DNA of 64,000 nt, from assembly GCF_008802355.1 (NCBI RefSeq), contig NZ_VZRA01000001.1:566980-630979 (forward strand), read 5' to 3'. This DNA is from Oryzomonas sagensis (lineage in GTDB: Bacteria; Desulfobacterota; Desulfuromonadia; Geobacterales; Pseudopelobacteraceae). Below, piece after piece: positions 1-8,813 of this stretch; positions within the stretch are counted from its first letter, which is position 1; each line of letters starts with the position of its first letter. Both the position numbers and the translations under genes were made by a program. The notes beneath the pieces were generated by a model. It had not been told where the DNA came from. It worked only from the letters and a program-made list of their open reading frames with translations, and did no database searches.

Positions 1-650
1 GTGTTTTTTTGAATACTTTTTTCAAACTGGCCGGTCTTACGGTCAAACACCTTGATATCATTCCCCTTTATATCAAGAACAAAGATCGAGGTATCATCCA
101 CAGCCACATCGACCGGCTTCGTGAGATTTTCCTTGCCGATACTGCCGATGTAGTTGCCTGCGGCATCATAGCGCAAAATCTCCTGTCTGAGGGAATCCGC
201 TACGAAGAGGCCCCCATCCTTATCCACCGCCAGGTTGATGGGTTTTTTCAGCCTGCCCAGGTTGGTGTTTCCCTTGAGGTAGTTAAATGTTTTGTTCTTG
301 AAATCAACGATAATGACCGACGGCGGGCTTTGTGTATCGCAGATATACAGCTTGCCGCGGATATATTTGACGCCGTAGGGCCTGATGATCGGCTTGATCA
401 AGTCTTTTTCGCTGGTTCCCGTGACCAGCAGGGTAAAGCCGCTTTTATCGGGTTCCACGTCGCGGGAACTATTTACCGATTTTAAAAACTGAACCCGTGG
501 CTCACTTGGGGGCGGCGGAAAAAAGACCGGGCCCGCCTTTGGGGCAGGGGCCGTGGCACAGGCCGTCACGAGCAGTGCAACAAGCAGTGCCATAACGACG
601 ATTTTCGCGCTCGAGACAACTCCGGCTACTTGGTTCCTTATTGGATTCAT
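1..650 (-). CDS. NHL-repeat beta-propeller lipoprotein (3' end outside window)
   Basis: The frame is open from an ATG at 650 to the window edge (216 codons), so the C-terminus is missing. The N-terminus is a lipoprotein signal: a basic start, then a hydrophobic run ending in the lipobox LVTAC. A Pro-rich linker follows, then repeated propeller blades of the type KPINLAVDKDGGLFVADS and KPVDVAVDDTSIFVLD, typical of NHL six-bladed propellers. It starts 19 bases after the stop of the multiheme cytochrome and is preceded by GGAGGT, so the two are probably one operon. In Geobacteraceae such propeller lipoproteins often sit beside secreted cytochromes. A role in protein-protein contact at the outer membrane is inferred; the ligand is unknown. 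Confidence 0.8.
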   Translation of the reverse strand, partial: MNPIRNQVAGVVSSAKIVVMALLVALLVTACATAPAPKAGPVFFPPPPSEPRVQFLKSVNSSRDVEPDKSGFTLLVTGTSEKDLIKPIIRPYGVKYIRGKLYICDTQSPPSVIIVDFKNKTFNYLKGNTNLGRLKKPINLAVDKDGGLFVADSLRQEILRYDAAGNYIGSIGKENLTKPVDVAVDDTSIFVLDIKGNDIKVFDRKTGQFEKSIQKN

Positions 651-669
651 ACTATTGATTACCTCCATG

Positions 670-2013
670 TTATTTCTGGCCCTTTTCCTCTGATCGATAG
701 TCTTCCGGTTTCTCCCGGTCATAGGCAAAGGGGCGATGGCATCCCGGCGAACAACTTCCTCCGGTCGGCGTGAGCATAAAGTTGATCGGAATCTTCCAAT
801 CGCCGAATTGTACACCTTCCTTGCTGATCAACTTCTCCCCGGTGCTGGCGTGGGGTTCATGGCAGACGCGGCAGGTGCGCCCTTTGCGGTTGACGACGTG
901 GACATAGTGCAGATTGCGATTCCCGTTGCGAAATTTGGTATAGATCGTGGTTTCCGGAAAGCGAAGCAGGTTCTTTTCGTGGCACGACAGGCATACGCCA
1001 TAGATGCCGTCCTTATAAGCGACATAGAGGTCCGACGGATAGCTTCCCTTGAGCAAACGGAAATTATCGCTTCCGTGGGGGTCGTGGCAGGCCCGGCATT
1101 CGCCCAGTTCCAGCGGCCCATGCAGATATTTCTTCCCCTCGATCTCCTTCTTGATGTTTTTGAGGGGCGGCTTGCCGAGTTTGTCCGTGGCGTGACATTC
1201 CAGGCAAACGCTCATATCATCCCCTGACAGAAGTCCTTTGGCCTTGGAAAAGTGGCTGGAATGACAGTTACCGCAGCCTCCCGTCTCCTGAAGGGGTTTA
1301 TGCACAAGTTTCATCCTCAGCTTTTTTTCAACCCCCGGATGGCAACTGATGCAGATATCCGGCATCTTTTTCTTGAGCAGTTGGCCGTTTTCACTGCTGT
1401 GCGGGGCGTGACAGGAGGTGCAGGGGCCTTTTTTGACCGGTGGGTGGATGAAAGGCGACTCCTGAAGTGTTTTCAAAAAATCGGCATGGCATTTGAGACA
1501 ACTTTCCCAGACCGGCCCCCTGAGAAGCTTCTTCTCATCCGATTCGTGGGGATTGTGGCACCGGCTGCAAGAACCGACAGCTACGGGGCCATGCCTGACT
1601 TTCTTCTTGAAATCAGCGGCATCGTGACATCCCATGCAGAGGGCGGTCTGATCGTCTCCCCCTTCCAGAAGGAAACGGCCGGCGCCGCCATGGGGCTTGT
1701 GGCAGTACGCACACTCCCCGTCCTTGACCGGGGGGTGCACATTCTTTTTCTTCCCGAAGGTATCGTGGCACTGGTAGCAGAGGGCGGCCCCCTGTGCAGT
1801 CATGGCAAAACTCTTGGCGCCCTTGAGCGGGTGGAGCGGATTGGTCTGTTTATGGCAGCCCGAGCAGTCCCCCTCCTTGACCGGCTCATGCATATTCTGT
1901 GTTCCGCCAATTGACGTATGGCACTCTGCGGTTTTACATGACACATCGGCAGCCTGGGCGACGCACGGAAATATCGCCGTCAGCAGGAGGAGGCCCACAG
2001 ATCTAACATTCAT
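670..2013 (-). CDS. Periplasmic/secreted multiheme c-type cytochrome (about 13-15 hemes)
   Basis: I take the ATG at 2013 as the start, since GGAG lies 9 bases upstream and it gives a clean Sec signal peptide ending near VAQAAD. The longer frame reaching 2157 has no such support. The mature protein has 13 CXXCH motifs, many in the paired form (CHDPHGS, CHAPHSS, CHEPHAS) of the doubled-CXXCH family. It also has one CX4CH (CKTAECH) at the N-terminus and one CX3CH (CSPGCH) near the C-terminus. Residues outside the motifs are mostly linkers, as in Geobacter outer-surface and periplasmic cytochromes. It probably carries electrons in the periplasm or outward. It leads an operon with the NHL lipoprotein. 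Confidence 0.9.
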   Translation of the reverse strand: MNVRSVGLLLLTAIFPCVAQAADVSCKTAECHTSIGGTQNMHEPVKEGDCSGCHKQTNPLHPLKGAKSFAMTAQGAALCYQCHDTFGKKKNVHPPVKDGECAYCHKPHGGAGRFLLEGGDDQTALCMGCHDAADFKKKVRHGPVAVGSCSRCHNPHESDEKKLLRGPVWESCLKCHADFLKTLQESPFIHPPVKKGPCTSCHAPHSSENGQLLKKKMPDICISCHPGVEKKLRMKLVHKPLQETGGCGNCHSSHFSKAKGLLSGDDMSVCLECHATDKLGKPPLKNIKKEIEGKKYLHGPLELGECRACHDPHGSDNFRLLKGSYPSDLYVAYKDGIYGVCLSCHEKNLLRFPETTIYTKFRNGNRNLHYVHVVNRKGRTCRVCHEPHASTGEKLISKEGVQFGDWKIPINFMLTPTGGSCSPGCHRPFAYDREKPEDYRSEEKGQK

Positions 2014-2215
2014 CGAGATTGTCTCCATCAAAAAAGCCCGAAAGAACCCAAAAAACAGCGGCGCGTTTGAATATCTATAACTCGCCGGAATTATTACGAG
2101 CAAGTACCGTACCAGCCTGTCCTCGCCGACAACTCCGCCCATCCCTGCTTCAGGCATAATAGCCTGATTTATAGAATGTATACTATTGACACATTTTTTT
2201 AAACAGAAGAATTGG

Positions 2216-3745
2216 TTACGTTACCTTGCGGTCCAGGCTGCGGTACTGGATCGCTTCGGCGATATGCTCTTCGCGGATCTGCTCGCTGTCCGACAGGTCG
2301 GCAATGGTGCGGGCCACCTTGATGATCCGGTTGTAGGTCCGGGCGGAAAATCCGAGGCGGTCGGTAACCAGTTCCAGCATCCGGCTGCCGGCGCTGTCCA
2401 GTTCGCAGAACCTCTTGATGAAACGCGGCGTCATCTGGGCGTTGCAGTGGACCTTGGTCCCCTGGTAACGTTCGGCCTGGCGCTTTCGGGAGCACGCCAC
2501 CCGCAGGGCGATATCCCGGGAACTCTCGGCCTCCCCCCGGTCGGACAGGTCCCGGTAGGTTACGGACGGCACCTCGATATGGATATCGATCCGGTCCAGG
2601 AGCGGGCCGGAGATACGCGAACGGTAGCGGTGGATGGCGAGGGGGGTGCAGACGCAGGGATGGATCGGATCGGCAAGGTAGCCGCACGGGCAGGGGTTCA
2701 TGGCCGCGACCAGCATCACCCGGGATGGATAGGTCAGGGTCAAGAGGGAGCGGGAGATGGTGACGCGGCCGTCTTCCAGCGGCTGGCGCAGCACCTCCAG
2801 GACATTCTTTTTGAATTCGGGCAGTTCGTCCAGGAACAGGACGCCGTTGTGGGCCAGGGAGACCTCCCCCGGCTTCGGCGTGGTGCCGCCGCCGATCAGG
2901 CCGACGTCGGAGATGGTGTGGTGCGGGGAGCGAAACGGCCGCGCCGCCAGAAGCGCCCGGCCGTTCTCCAGCATCCCGCTGACGCTGAAGATTTTGGTGG
3001 TCTCGATGGCTTCGTCGAACGACATGCGCGGCAGGATGGTAGGGATGCGGCGGGCCAGCATGGTCTTGCCCGATCCCGGAGGTCCGATCATCAGGATGTT
3101 GTGGCCGCCGCTGGCGGCGACTTCGAGGGCCCGCTTGGCGTGCTCCTGTCCCTTGACCTCGCTGAAGTCTTCACCGTATTCGCAACCGCTGGTGAAGAGG
3201 GATTGGAGGTCCACCGCGAAGGGGTCGATCCCGTCGTGGCCGTTGAGGAACTCCACCACCTGGGAAAGGGCGGTGGCGGCGATGATGGCGATCCCCTCCA
3301 CCACCGCGGCTTCCGGCGCGTTCTCCACCGGCAGGATGACGCCGGCCAGACCGGCCCGTTTGGCGGCGACCGCAATGGAGAGTGCGCCGCGGATCGCCTT
3401 AAGTCCCCCATCCAGCGAAAGCTCTCCCACAAGCAGGTACTCCCGCAGGCGGGCGGTCTTCACCACGCCGGTCGCCGCCAGGATGCCGATGGAGATGGGG
3501 AGGTCGAAGGCCGCCCCTTCTTTCTTGATGTCGGCCGGCGCCAGGTTGGCGGTGATGCGCCGTGCCGGAAAATCGTAGCCGGAATTTTTGAGGGCCGCCT
3601 TGACCCGGTCCTTGCTCTCCTTGACGGCGCCGTCGGGCAGGCCGACCGTGGCAAAGGAGGGCAGGCCGGCGGCCAGGTCCACCTCCACATCGACAAGCAT
3701 GGCATCGATCCCGATCAGGGCACTGCTGAGGACTTTGGCAAGCAT
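2216..3745 (-). CDS. comM: YifB/ComM family Mg-chelatase-like AAA+ ATPase
   Basis: The 509-residue length matches the family. The N-terminal ChlI/Lon-protease-like domain opens with MLAKVLSSALIGIDAMLVDV and contains GLPDGAVKES. The AAA+ core has Walker A GPPGSGKT, Walker B LFLDELPEF and the PCPCGY segment. The C-terminal Mg-chelatase domain contains RSLLDRIDIHIEVP-like sequence (seen as GPLLDRIDIHIEVP) and ends in a sensor-2 region. In competent bacteria ComM is a branch-migration helicase for integrating transformed DNA; in most others the role is unproven. The start has GAGGTGAG just upstream. It is transcribed alone, with pgeF about 165 bases further downstream on the same strand... that is, upstream in transcription order. 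Confidence 0.93.
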   Translation of the reverse strand: MLAKVLSSALIGIDAMLVDVEVDLAAGLPSFATVGLPDGAVKESKDRVKAALKNSGYDFPARRITANLAPADIKKEGAAFDLPISIGILAATGVVKTARLREYLLVGELSLDGGLKAIRGALSIAVAAKRAGLAGVILPVENAPEAAVVEGIAIIAATALSQVVEFLNGHDGIDPFAVDLQSLFTSGCEYGEDFSEVKGQEHAKRALEVAASGGHNILMIGPPGSGKTMLARRIPTILPRMSFDEAIETTKIFSVSGMLENGRALLAARPFRSPHHTISDVGLIGGGTTPKPGEVSLAHNGVLFLDELPEFKKNVLEVLRQPLEDGRVTISRSLLTLTYPSRVMLVAAMNPCPCGYLADPIHPCVCTPLAIHRYRSRISGPLLDRIDIHIEVPSVTYRDLSDRGEAESSRDIALRVACSRKRQAERYQGTKVHCNAQMTPRFIKRFCELDSAGSRMLELVTDRLGFSARTYNRIIKVARTIADLSDSEQIREEHIAEAIQYRSLDRKVT

Positions 3746-3909
3746 CTCTCACCTCTTAACCCATGGTATCCGGGAATCGCTCAACGACGGGAGCGTTACG
3801 GGCACGATGGCAGAATGCGGATGATAACAAAGACGGCGAGTCCAAAACGACGGTGCTGAGGTGTCACTATGCCACGGGTTGTTCAGCGAGGCAGCGGGCC
3901 CACGCCCGG

Positions 3910-4710
3910 TTATGGCGCCGTGAGCATGATGAAGCCCATCTGCCTGCCCGTATCCCCACTATCCCTGCGGTAGGAGAAGAACAGGTCCTTCCGGCAACAG
4001 ACGCACATATCGGAGACCTGTATCCCGGCGGCCGGCACACCGGCGGACAGGAGCAGGTCCCGGTTGGCGGCGGCCAAATCGAGCCGCCACTTGCCCTCGC
4101 CATGGGCCTCGGCGAAGGAATCCCACGGCATCCCGCTCTGGAGAAAGGCCTGCCTGACCGGAGCATCGACCTCGTAGCAGCACTTCCCGATGCTGGGGCC
4201 GATGGCGGCCTGCAGCTCACCGGGGGCGCTGCCGAAGAGCGAGCCCATTCCGGCCACTGTTTTGGCAACCAACTTGGCCGCGGTTCCCTGCCAGCCCGCA
4301 TGGACCGCAGCGACCACCTTGTTGCGGGGGTCGCAGAGCAGGATCGGCACGCAGTCGGCCACGCAGATGCCGATCATGACGCCGGGCTGGTTGGTTATGA
4401 TGGCGTCGCTCTCCACGCCGGAGAAGTGGCTGTACTCCTCGTTGGGCTCGTCGATTACCAGGATGTCGTTGCCGTGCACCTGCCGCACGCTGACCAGGGC
4501 CTCCTGGTTGACGTCGAACGCGCGGGTCAGGATGCTGCGGTTGCCTTCAACGTTAAAGGCCTGATCCTGGGTGTTCAAACCCAGATTGAGCGAGTTGTAG
4601 GGGGGGCGGGACACCCCTTCGTGGCGGGTGGTGAACCCCTGAACCGATCCGGGCGAACCGGCGAAATCGACGGCAACGTAGTGGATGCGCCCCGTGCGCT
4701 TGATCTGCAT
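3910..4710 (-). CDS. pgeF: Polyphenol oxidase / peptidoglycan editing factor, YfiH (laccase-domain) family
   Basis: The 266-residue protein has the three conserved YfiH metal-site segments in order: QVHGNDILVID, ADCVPILLCD and AAVHAGWQGTAAKLV. The C-terminal CVCCRKDLFFSYRRDSGDTGRQ block is also typical. Family members were first called laccases; characterised ones act as purine nucleoside phosphorylase/adenosine deaminase or remove wrongly incorporated residues from peptidoglycan precursors. The chosen ATG has AGGGG at good spacing (CAGGGGTTATTC before it). Upstream in-frame codons to 4779 overlap an inverted repeat and are unlikely to be coding. Confidence 0.88.
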   Translation of the reverse strand: MQIKRTGRIHYVAVDFAGSPGSVQGFTTRHEGVSRPPYNSLNLGLNTQDQAFNVEGNRSILTRAFDVNQEALVSVRQVHGNDILVIDEPNEEYSHFSGVESDAIITNQPGVMIGICVADCVPILLCDPRNKVVAAVHAGWQGTAAKLVAKTVAGMGSLFGSAPGELQAAIGPSIGKCCYEVDAPVRQAFLQSGMPWDSFAEAHGEGKWRLDLAAANRDLLLSAGVPAAGIQVSDMCVCCRKDLFFSYRRDSGDTGRQMGFIMLTAP

Positions 4711-4730
4711 GAATAACCCCTGCGAATGAT

Positions 4731-4768
4731 GAATGGTGAATAGGTGGAGGGTTCCCCTTTCACCATTC
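4731..4768. repeat. Inverted repeat between dedA and pgeF
   Basis: Ten-base arms GAATGGTGAA and TTCACCATTC flank an 18-base centre. It could be a small REP-like element or a stem in the dedA-pgeF leader. There is no clear U-tract, so I do not call it a terminator. Confidence 0.5.
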
Positions 4769-4810
4769 ACGTCCGCCATTCTCGTTTTTTATTTTGCCTT
4801 CTCGCTGGCT

Positions 4811-5419
4811 TTACGCTTTAATACCGTTGCGCCGGCGATAGCGCCATACGTAGACGGCAATCAGAATACTGCTGAACCCAATGACCCAGGCAAGGGCTCT
4901 GTGGGAGTACTGCATGATCAACTGCTGGTTCTCGCCGATGGCATAGCCGATGACGGTCAGGATGCTGCACCAGAGACCGGCGCCGGCCAGGGTGTAGAGC
5001 GAGAAACGGAGGTGCCCCATGCCGGACAGGCCGGCCGGGATGGAAATGAGGTGCCTGACCACCGGCAAAAGCCGGCCGATGAAGGTCGATATCTCGCCAT
5101 GCTGGAGGAAGAAGCGCTCCACCCGTTCAAACTTCTCCGGCGGGATCAGGACGTATTTGCCATACCTGATGATCAGCGGCCTCCCCAGGTAGCGGGAGGC
5201 AAAATAGTTGGCATAGGCCCCCACAAGACTTCCCAGGGTGCCGCACAAAATAACGGCGACCAGATTCATCTTTCCCTGGAAGGCCAGGTAGCCGGCCGGC
5301 GGCATGACCAGTTCGCTCGGCACCGGGATCACCGAACTCTCCATGAGCATCAACAGAAAGATGCCGGGGTAGCCCATGGTGCCGATGGTGTGGAGGAGCC
5401 ATTGAATAAGAGCATGCAT
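4811..5419 (-). CDS. DedA family inner-membrane protein
   Basis: The 202-residue polytopic protein starts MHALIQWLLHTIGTMGYPGIFLLMLMESS and has the DedA signatures: an acidic residue in the first re-entrant region (MESSVIPVPSELVMPPAGYL), GSLVGAYANYFASRYLGRP, and the RLLPVVRHLISIPAGLSGM motif with the essential arginines. DedA/SNARE-assoc proteins act in membrane-lipid (undecaprenyl or polar phospholipid) translocation and in proton-motive-force homeostasis; substrate assignment here is inference. It is divergent from the downstream methionine-related gene across 106 bases. Confidence 0.9.
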   Translation of the reverse strand: MHALIQWLLHTIGTMGYPGIFLLMLMESSVIPVPSELVMPPAGYLAFQGKMNLVAVILCGTLGSLVGAYANYFASRYLGRPLIIRYGKYVLIPPEKFERVERFFLQHGEISTFIGRLLPVVRHLISIPAGLSGMGHLRFSLYTLAGAGLWCSILTVIGYAIGENQQLIMQYSHRALAWVIGFSSILIAVYVWRYRRRNGIKA

Positions 5420-5525
5420 CGTAAGTATTCCATCCTGGAGCAGAAATAGGAGAGCATCCTATATACCCCATCTCGGGGATTCGGGCAACAGCAGATACGC
5501 CAAAGCCCAAGAACGTGGTTACCCA

Positions 5526-7358
5526 ATGACCGTACTCGACAAACTCACAACAGAGATCCTTACCGGAGACGGGGCCGTTGGCACCATGCTCTACGCCAGG
5601 GGGATCGGGCTCGACAGCAACTTCGAGCACTTGAATCTGGTACGCCCGGCCCTGGTCCTGGAACTGGCCCGCGAGTACGCCGCCGCCGGGGCGCAGGTGA
5701 TCGAGACCAATACCTTCGGCGCCAACTATACCAAGCTGGCGGCCATCGGATTGGGCCACAAGGTTGGCGAGATCAACCGGGCCGGCGTTCGTATCGCCCG
5801 TGAGGCGGCCGGGGATGGCGGCATACTGGTGGCCGGTTCGGTGGGCCCCCTGGTGCGCATGAAGGGCGAAGAGCGGGAGTTGACCCCCGACGCCATGGAA
5901 GGGCACTTCCGGGTGCAGTGCACCGCCCTGGCCGAGGGGGGGGTGGACCTGTTCCTGCTGGAAACCTTTGGTTCCCTGGAGCAGTTGGTCGCCGCGGTAC
6001 GGGCGGCCCGGGAAACCGGCCTGCCGGTCTGTGCCTCCATGGCCTTTCTGGAGGGGGGACGCAGCGGCGACGGTACGACGGTGGAGGCGTTCTGCGCCGC
6101 CGTGGAGGCGGCCGGGGCCGATATGCTGGGGGCCAACTGCGGCGCCGGTCCCCTGGAACTGGTCAAGGTGGTGCGCCGCCTGGCCGCCCTGACCGCCAAA
6201 CCGATCTCCGCCTATGCCAACAGCGGTTTTCCCGAGTACCACGAGGGGCGCTACATCTACCGCGCCACCCCCGACTATTTCGCCGCCATGGCGGACGAGA
6301 TGGCGGCGGCCGGGGCCAACCTGATCGGCGGCTGCTGCGGGACCACGCCGGACCACATCGCCGTTCTCGCGCGCACCCTGGCAGGGAAGCGGCCCGCTCC
6401 ACGCCACCCCGCGGCATCCCGTACCGCGGCAGGGGCGCAGCCCGGTTCCCGGCCCGACAGGCCTTCGTTCCTGGACCCGTGGGGATGCCGCAAGGTCATC
6501 GCCGTCGAACTCGACCCGCCCAAGGGAATGGACTGCCGCCGGATCATCGAGAGCAGCCGGCGCCTGAAAGAGGCCGGAGTCGATGCCATCAACCTGGCCG
6601 AAAACCCGCTGGCCCGTCCCCGTATGGGGAACATCGCCCTGGGGAGCATCATTCAGCGCGAGGTCGGCATCGAGGTCATCATCCACATCACCGGCCGGGA
6701 CCGCAACCTGATCGGCATGCAGTCCGACCTCATGGGCGCCAGCCTCCTGGGGCTGCACACGATCCTGGCGGTGACCGGAGATCCGGCCGCCATGGGGGAC
6801 CATGCCGGGGCCACCTCGGTCTTCGACCTGCACTCCTTCACCCTGATCAAGCTCCTCTCCGACATGAACCGCGGCGTGAACGCCATCGGCAACCCCATCG
6901 GCGGTGGGACCGGTTTCACCATCGGGGCGGCGTTTAACCCCAACACGAAGAATATGGCGGTTCAGGCCGAACGGCTGCGCAAGAAGGTGGCCAACGGCGC
7001 CCGTTTTGCCCAGACCCAGCCGGTCTATGACCCGGCCCTGTTCCTGGAAGCGCTCGACCAGACCCGGGATTGCGGCATCCCGCTCTTGCCGGGGATCATG
7101 CCCCTGGTCAGCGAACGCAATGCCCTCTACCTGCACAACGAGGTGCCGGGCATCACCGTCCCGGACGCGATCCGCGCCCGCATGAAGGGTCTGGAGAAGG
7201 AGGCCGGCGCCCGGGAAGGGCTGGCCATTGCCAAGGAGTTCATCGACGCCACCTTCACCGCCGCCGGAGGCTACTACCTGATCCCCCCCTTCGGAAAATG
7301 CGAACTGGCCCTGGAGTTGATCGATTACATTCACGCACGGGAAAGGGAACAGGGATGA
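5526..7358 (+). CDS. Bifunctional homocysteine S-methyltransferase / 5,10-methylenetetrahydrofolate reductase
   Basis: Residues 1-300 are a homocysteine methyltransferase domain with the zinc-site cysteines (ANCGAG near residue 205 and IGGCCGTTP near 270). A Pro/Ala-rich linker around residues 290-320 joins it to a MetF-type (beta/alpha)8 domain, from VIAVELDPPKGMD to the C-terminus. This includes VTGDPAAMGDH and GAAFNP. The layout matches Bacillus YitJ. It should reduce methylene-THF to methyl-THF and pass the methyl group to homocysteine, supplying methionine. No SAM riboswitch was recognised in the 106-base leader. A small lipoprotein gene overlaps its stop (ATGA). Confidence 0.93.
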   Translation: MTVLDKLTTEILTGDGAVGTMLYARGIGLDSNFEHLNLVRPALVLELAREYAAAGAQVIETNTFGANYTKLAAIGLGHKVGEINRAGVRIAREAAGDGGILVAGSVGPLVRMKGEERELTPDAMEGHFRVQCTALAEGGVDLFLLETFGSLEQLVAAVRAARETGLPVCASMAFLEGGRSGDGTTVEAFCAAVEAAGADMLGANCGAGPLELVKVVRRLAALTAKPISAYANSGFPEYHEGRYIYRATPDYFAAMADEMAAAGANLIGGCCGTTPDHIAVLARTLAGKRPAPRHPAASRTAAGAQPGSRPDRPSFLDPWGCRKVIAVELDPPKGMDCRRIIESSRRLKEAGVDAINLAENPLARPRMGNIALGSIIQREVGIEVIIHITGRDRNLIGMQSDLMGASLLGLHTILAVTGDPAAMGDHAGATSVFDLHSFTLIKLLSDMNRGVNAIGNPIGGGTGFTIGAAFNPNTKNMAVQAERLRKKVANGARFAQTQPVYDPALFLEALDQTRDCGIPLLPGIMPLVSERNALYLHNEVPGITVPDAIRARMKGLEKEAGAREGLAIAKEFIDATFTAAGGYYLIPPFGKCELALELIDYIHAREREQG

Positions 7359-7777
7359 TACACATGTTCAAGGCGGGGCTGCTCCTGGTGTACTGCCTGA
7401 TGATAGCGGCCTGCAGCGTACCGAACGCGACCATCCGCGAGGAGTTCGAAAAAAGCATGAAGGCTTACAACAAGATGCTGCGCTGGCATGAGATCGAGGG
7501 GGCCGGCATGGTCTACATGGCGCCCGAGTTGCGTGATGGCTTCATGAAAGCCGCCGCCGACATCAAAAAACGGGACGTCACCATCACCGATTTCCGCATC
7601 CTGACCTCCGAATGCCTCCCGGACAAGGGAACCGGCGAGGTCGTGGCCGAATTCGACTACTACATCCTCCCCTCCAACCGCATCAAGACCCAGAGCTACC
7701 GGCAGGATTGGGCCTATCGCGACATCAACAAGCAGAAGAGCTGGAAGGTGAAGAGCGGCCTGCCGCCTTTTGAGTGA
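7355..7777 (+). CDS. Small lipoprotein of unknown function
   Basis: The ATG overlaps the previous stop as ATGA, implying translational coupling; a second ATG three codons later is also possible. The 140-residue product has a lipoprotein signal with lipobox MIAAC just after a hydrophobic run. The mature part is mixed alpha/beta: [20 protein letters not shown], then [12 protein letters not shown] and [19 protein letters not shown]. It ends in a basic [14 protein letters not shown] segment, reminiscent of small NTF2-like folds. I do not recognise a family. It is likely anchored in the inner or outer membrane. Confidence 0.75.
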   Translation: MIHMFKAGLLLVYCLMIAACSVPNATIREEFEKSMKAYNKMLRWHEIEGAGMVYMAPELRDGFMKAAADIKKRDVTITDFRILTSECLPDKGTGEVVAEFDYYILPSNRIKTQSYRQDWAYRDINKQKSWKVKSGLPPFE

Positions 7778-7811
7778 GAGACGATTTTCGCTGTTGTACC
7801 CCGGTGATGCC

Positions 7812-8711
7812 ATGGGACGCCTTGCCGCACAAATAAGCGCTTTCTGCGCCTACCTGGAAACGGAGCGCAACGTTTCGCCCCATACCCTGGCCGCCTATCG
7901 CCGCGACCTGGAGCAGTTGGCGGCCTTTGCGGCCAAGGAACGGGGCGACGACGTCTCCGCCGGGGAGGTGGACCATCTGTTGCTGCGGCGCTACCTGGCC
8001 CTGCTCGGCAAAACGGCCAAGAAGAGTTCCATCGGCAGGAAGCTGGCCGCCGTGCGGACCTTTTTCCGCTTCCTGCTGCGCCGGGGGGAGATCGACAAGA
8101 ATCCGGCCGAATTGACCGCCACGCCCAAGAGGGAACAACGCCTGCCGTTTCATCTGGATATCGACCAGGCCACCGCCCTGATGGAGGCCCCCACGGCAGA
8201 CGAGAAGTACGTCCTCCGGGACCGGGCCATCCTGGAGCTGCTCTATTCCAGCGGCTTGCGCGTTTCCGAGCTGACCGGCCTGGACATCGGCGATCTCGAC
8301 CAGGCCTCCGGCATGGTACGGGTGATGGGCAAGGGGGGCAAGGAGCGCATCGTGCCGGTGGGAAGCCGCGCCATTCAGGCCATCGGGGAGTATCTGGCCC
8401 AGCGCGGGGAACTGGCCGGAAGCGGGGCGCTCTTCCTCAACACCCGCGGCCAGCGCATCAACCGCCGCAGCGTGACGCGCATCGTCGATACCCACGTCGG
8501 GCGCGTGGCCGCCTTCAAACACATCTCGCCCCACACCCTGCGGCACACCTTCGCCACCCACATGCTTGAGGGAGGAGCCGACCTCAGGGCGATCCAGGAA
8601 CTTTTGGGCCACGCCTCCCTCTCCACCACCCAGAAATATACCCACGTCGGCATCGACCGCCTGATGGAGGTCTACGACAAGGCTCATCCCAAAGCAAAGA
8701 GCCCCGGCTAA
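7812..8711 (+). CDS. xerC: Tyrosine recombinase XerC/XerD
   Basis: The product has 299 residues from the ATG at 7812, the usual Xer length. A TTG at 7770, overlapping the previous gene, would add 14 residues. The N-terminal SAM-like domain has [26 protein letters not shown]. The catalytic domain has all six residues: R in [13 protein letters not shown] in [12 protein letters not shown] and R in [12 protein letters not shown] in LGHASLSTT, and the nucleophile Y in QKYTHV. It should resolve chromosome dimers at dif with a partner Xer. The start is weakly supported because no good Shine-Dalgarno sequence is visible. Choosing XerC over XerD is a guess. Confidence 0.88.
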   Translation: MGRLAAQISAFCAYLETERNVSPHTLAAYRRDLEQLAAFAAKERGDDVSAGEVDHLLLRRYLALLGKTAKKSSIGRKLAAVRTFFRFLLRRGEIDKNPAELTATPKREQRLPFHLDIDQATALMEAPTADEKYVLRDRAILELLYSSGLRVSELTGLDIGDLDQASGMVRVMGKGGKERIVPVGSRAIQAIGEYLAQRGELAGSGALFLNTRGQRINRRSVTRIVDTHVGRVAAFKHISPHTLRHTFATHMLEGGADLRAIQELLGHASLSTTQKYTHVGIDRLMEVYDKAHPKAKSPG

Positions 8712-8753
8712 CCTCCGCCTGGCGGCGGTACGCCCTTCGAGCTCCCCGCACGA

Positions 8754-8785
8754 CAAAAAAACGGGGGGCGAAATCCCGCCCCCCG
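8754..8785 (-). terminator. Rho-independent terminator of the Roadblock operon
   Basis: Nine-base-pair stem CGGGGGGCG/CGCCCCCCG with a six-base loop, followed on the minus strand by eight T residues. It lies 29 bases past the stop of the Roadblock gene. Confidence 0.85.
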
Positions 8786-8813
8786 CTACTGTTTCAGTGC
8801 TGCCCGGCAACCG

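Noticed and set aside
2186-3859. 557-codon open frame on the plus strand opposite comM
   Set aside because: Antisense shadow of a clear YifB/ComM gene; low-complexity composition and no motif, typical of high-GC DNA.
5420-5525. Possible riboswitch (SAM or GEMM) before the methionine gene
   Set aside because: An ACGCCAAAGCCC stretch recalls GEMM but lacks the conserved ACGCAAA spacing and partner helices.
5127-7334. 735-codon open frame opposite the methionine gene
   Set aside because: Shadow of the homocysteine methyltransferase/MTHFR gene; His/Gly/Asp-rich without recognisable domain.
7812-8711. Integrase of a mobile element
   Set aside because: The tyrosine recombinase has Xer length and motifs, and no att site, tRNA or phage genes lie beside it.
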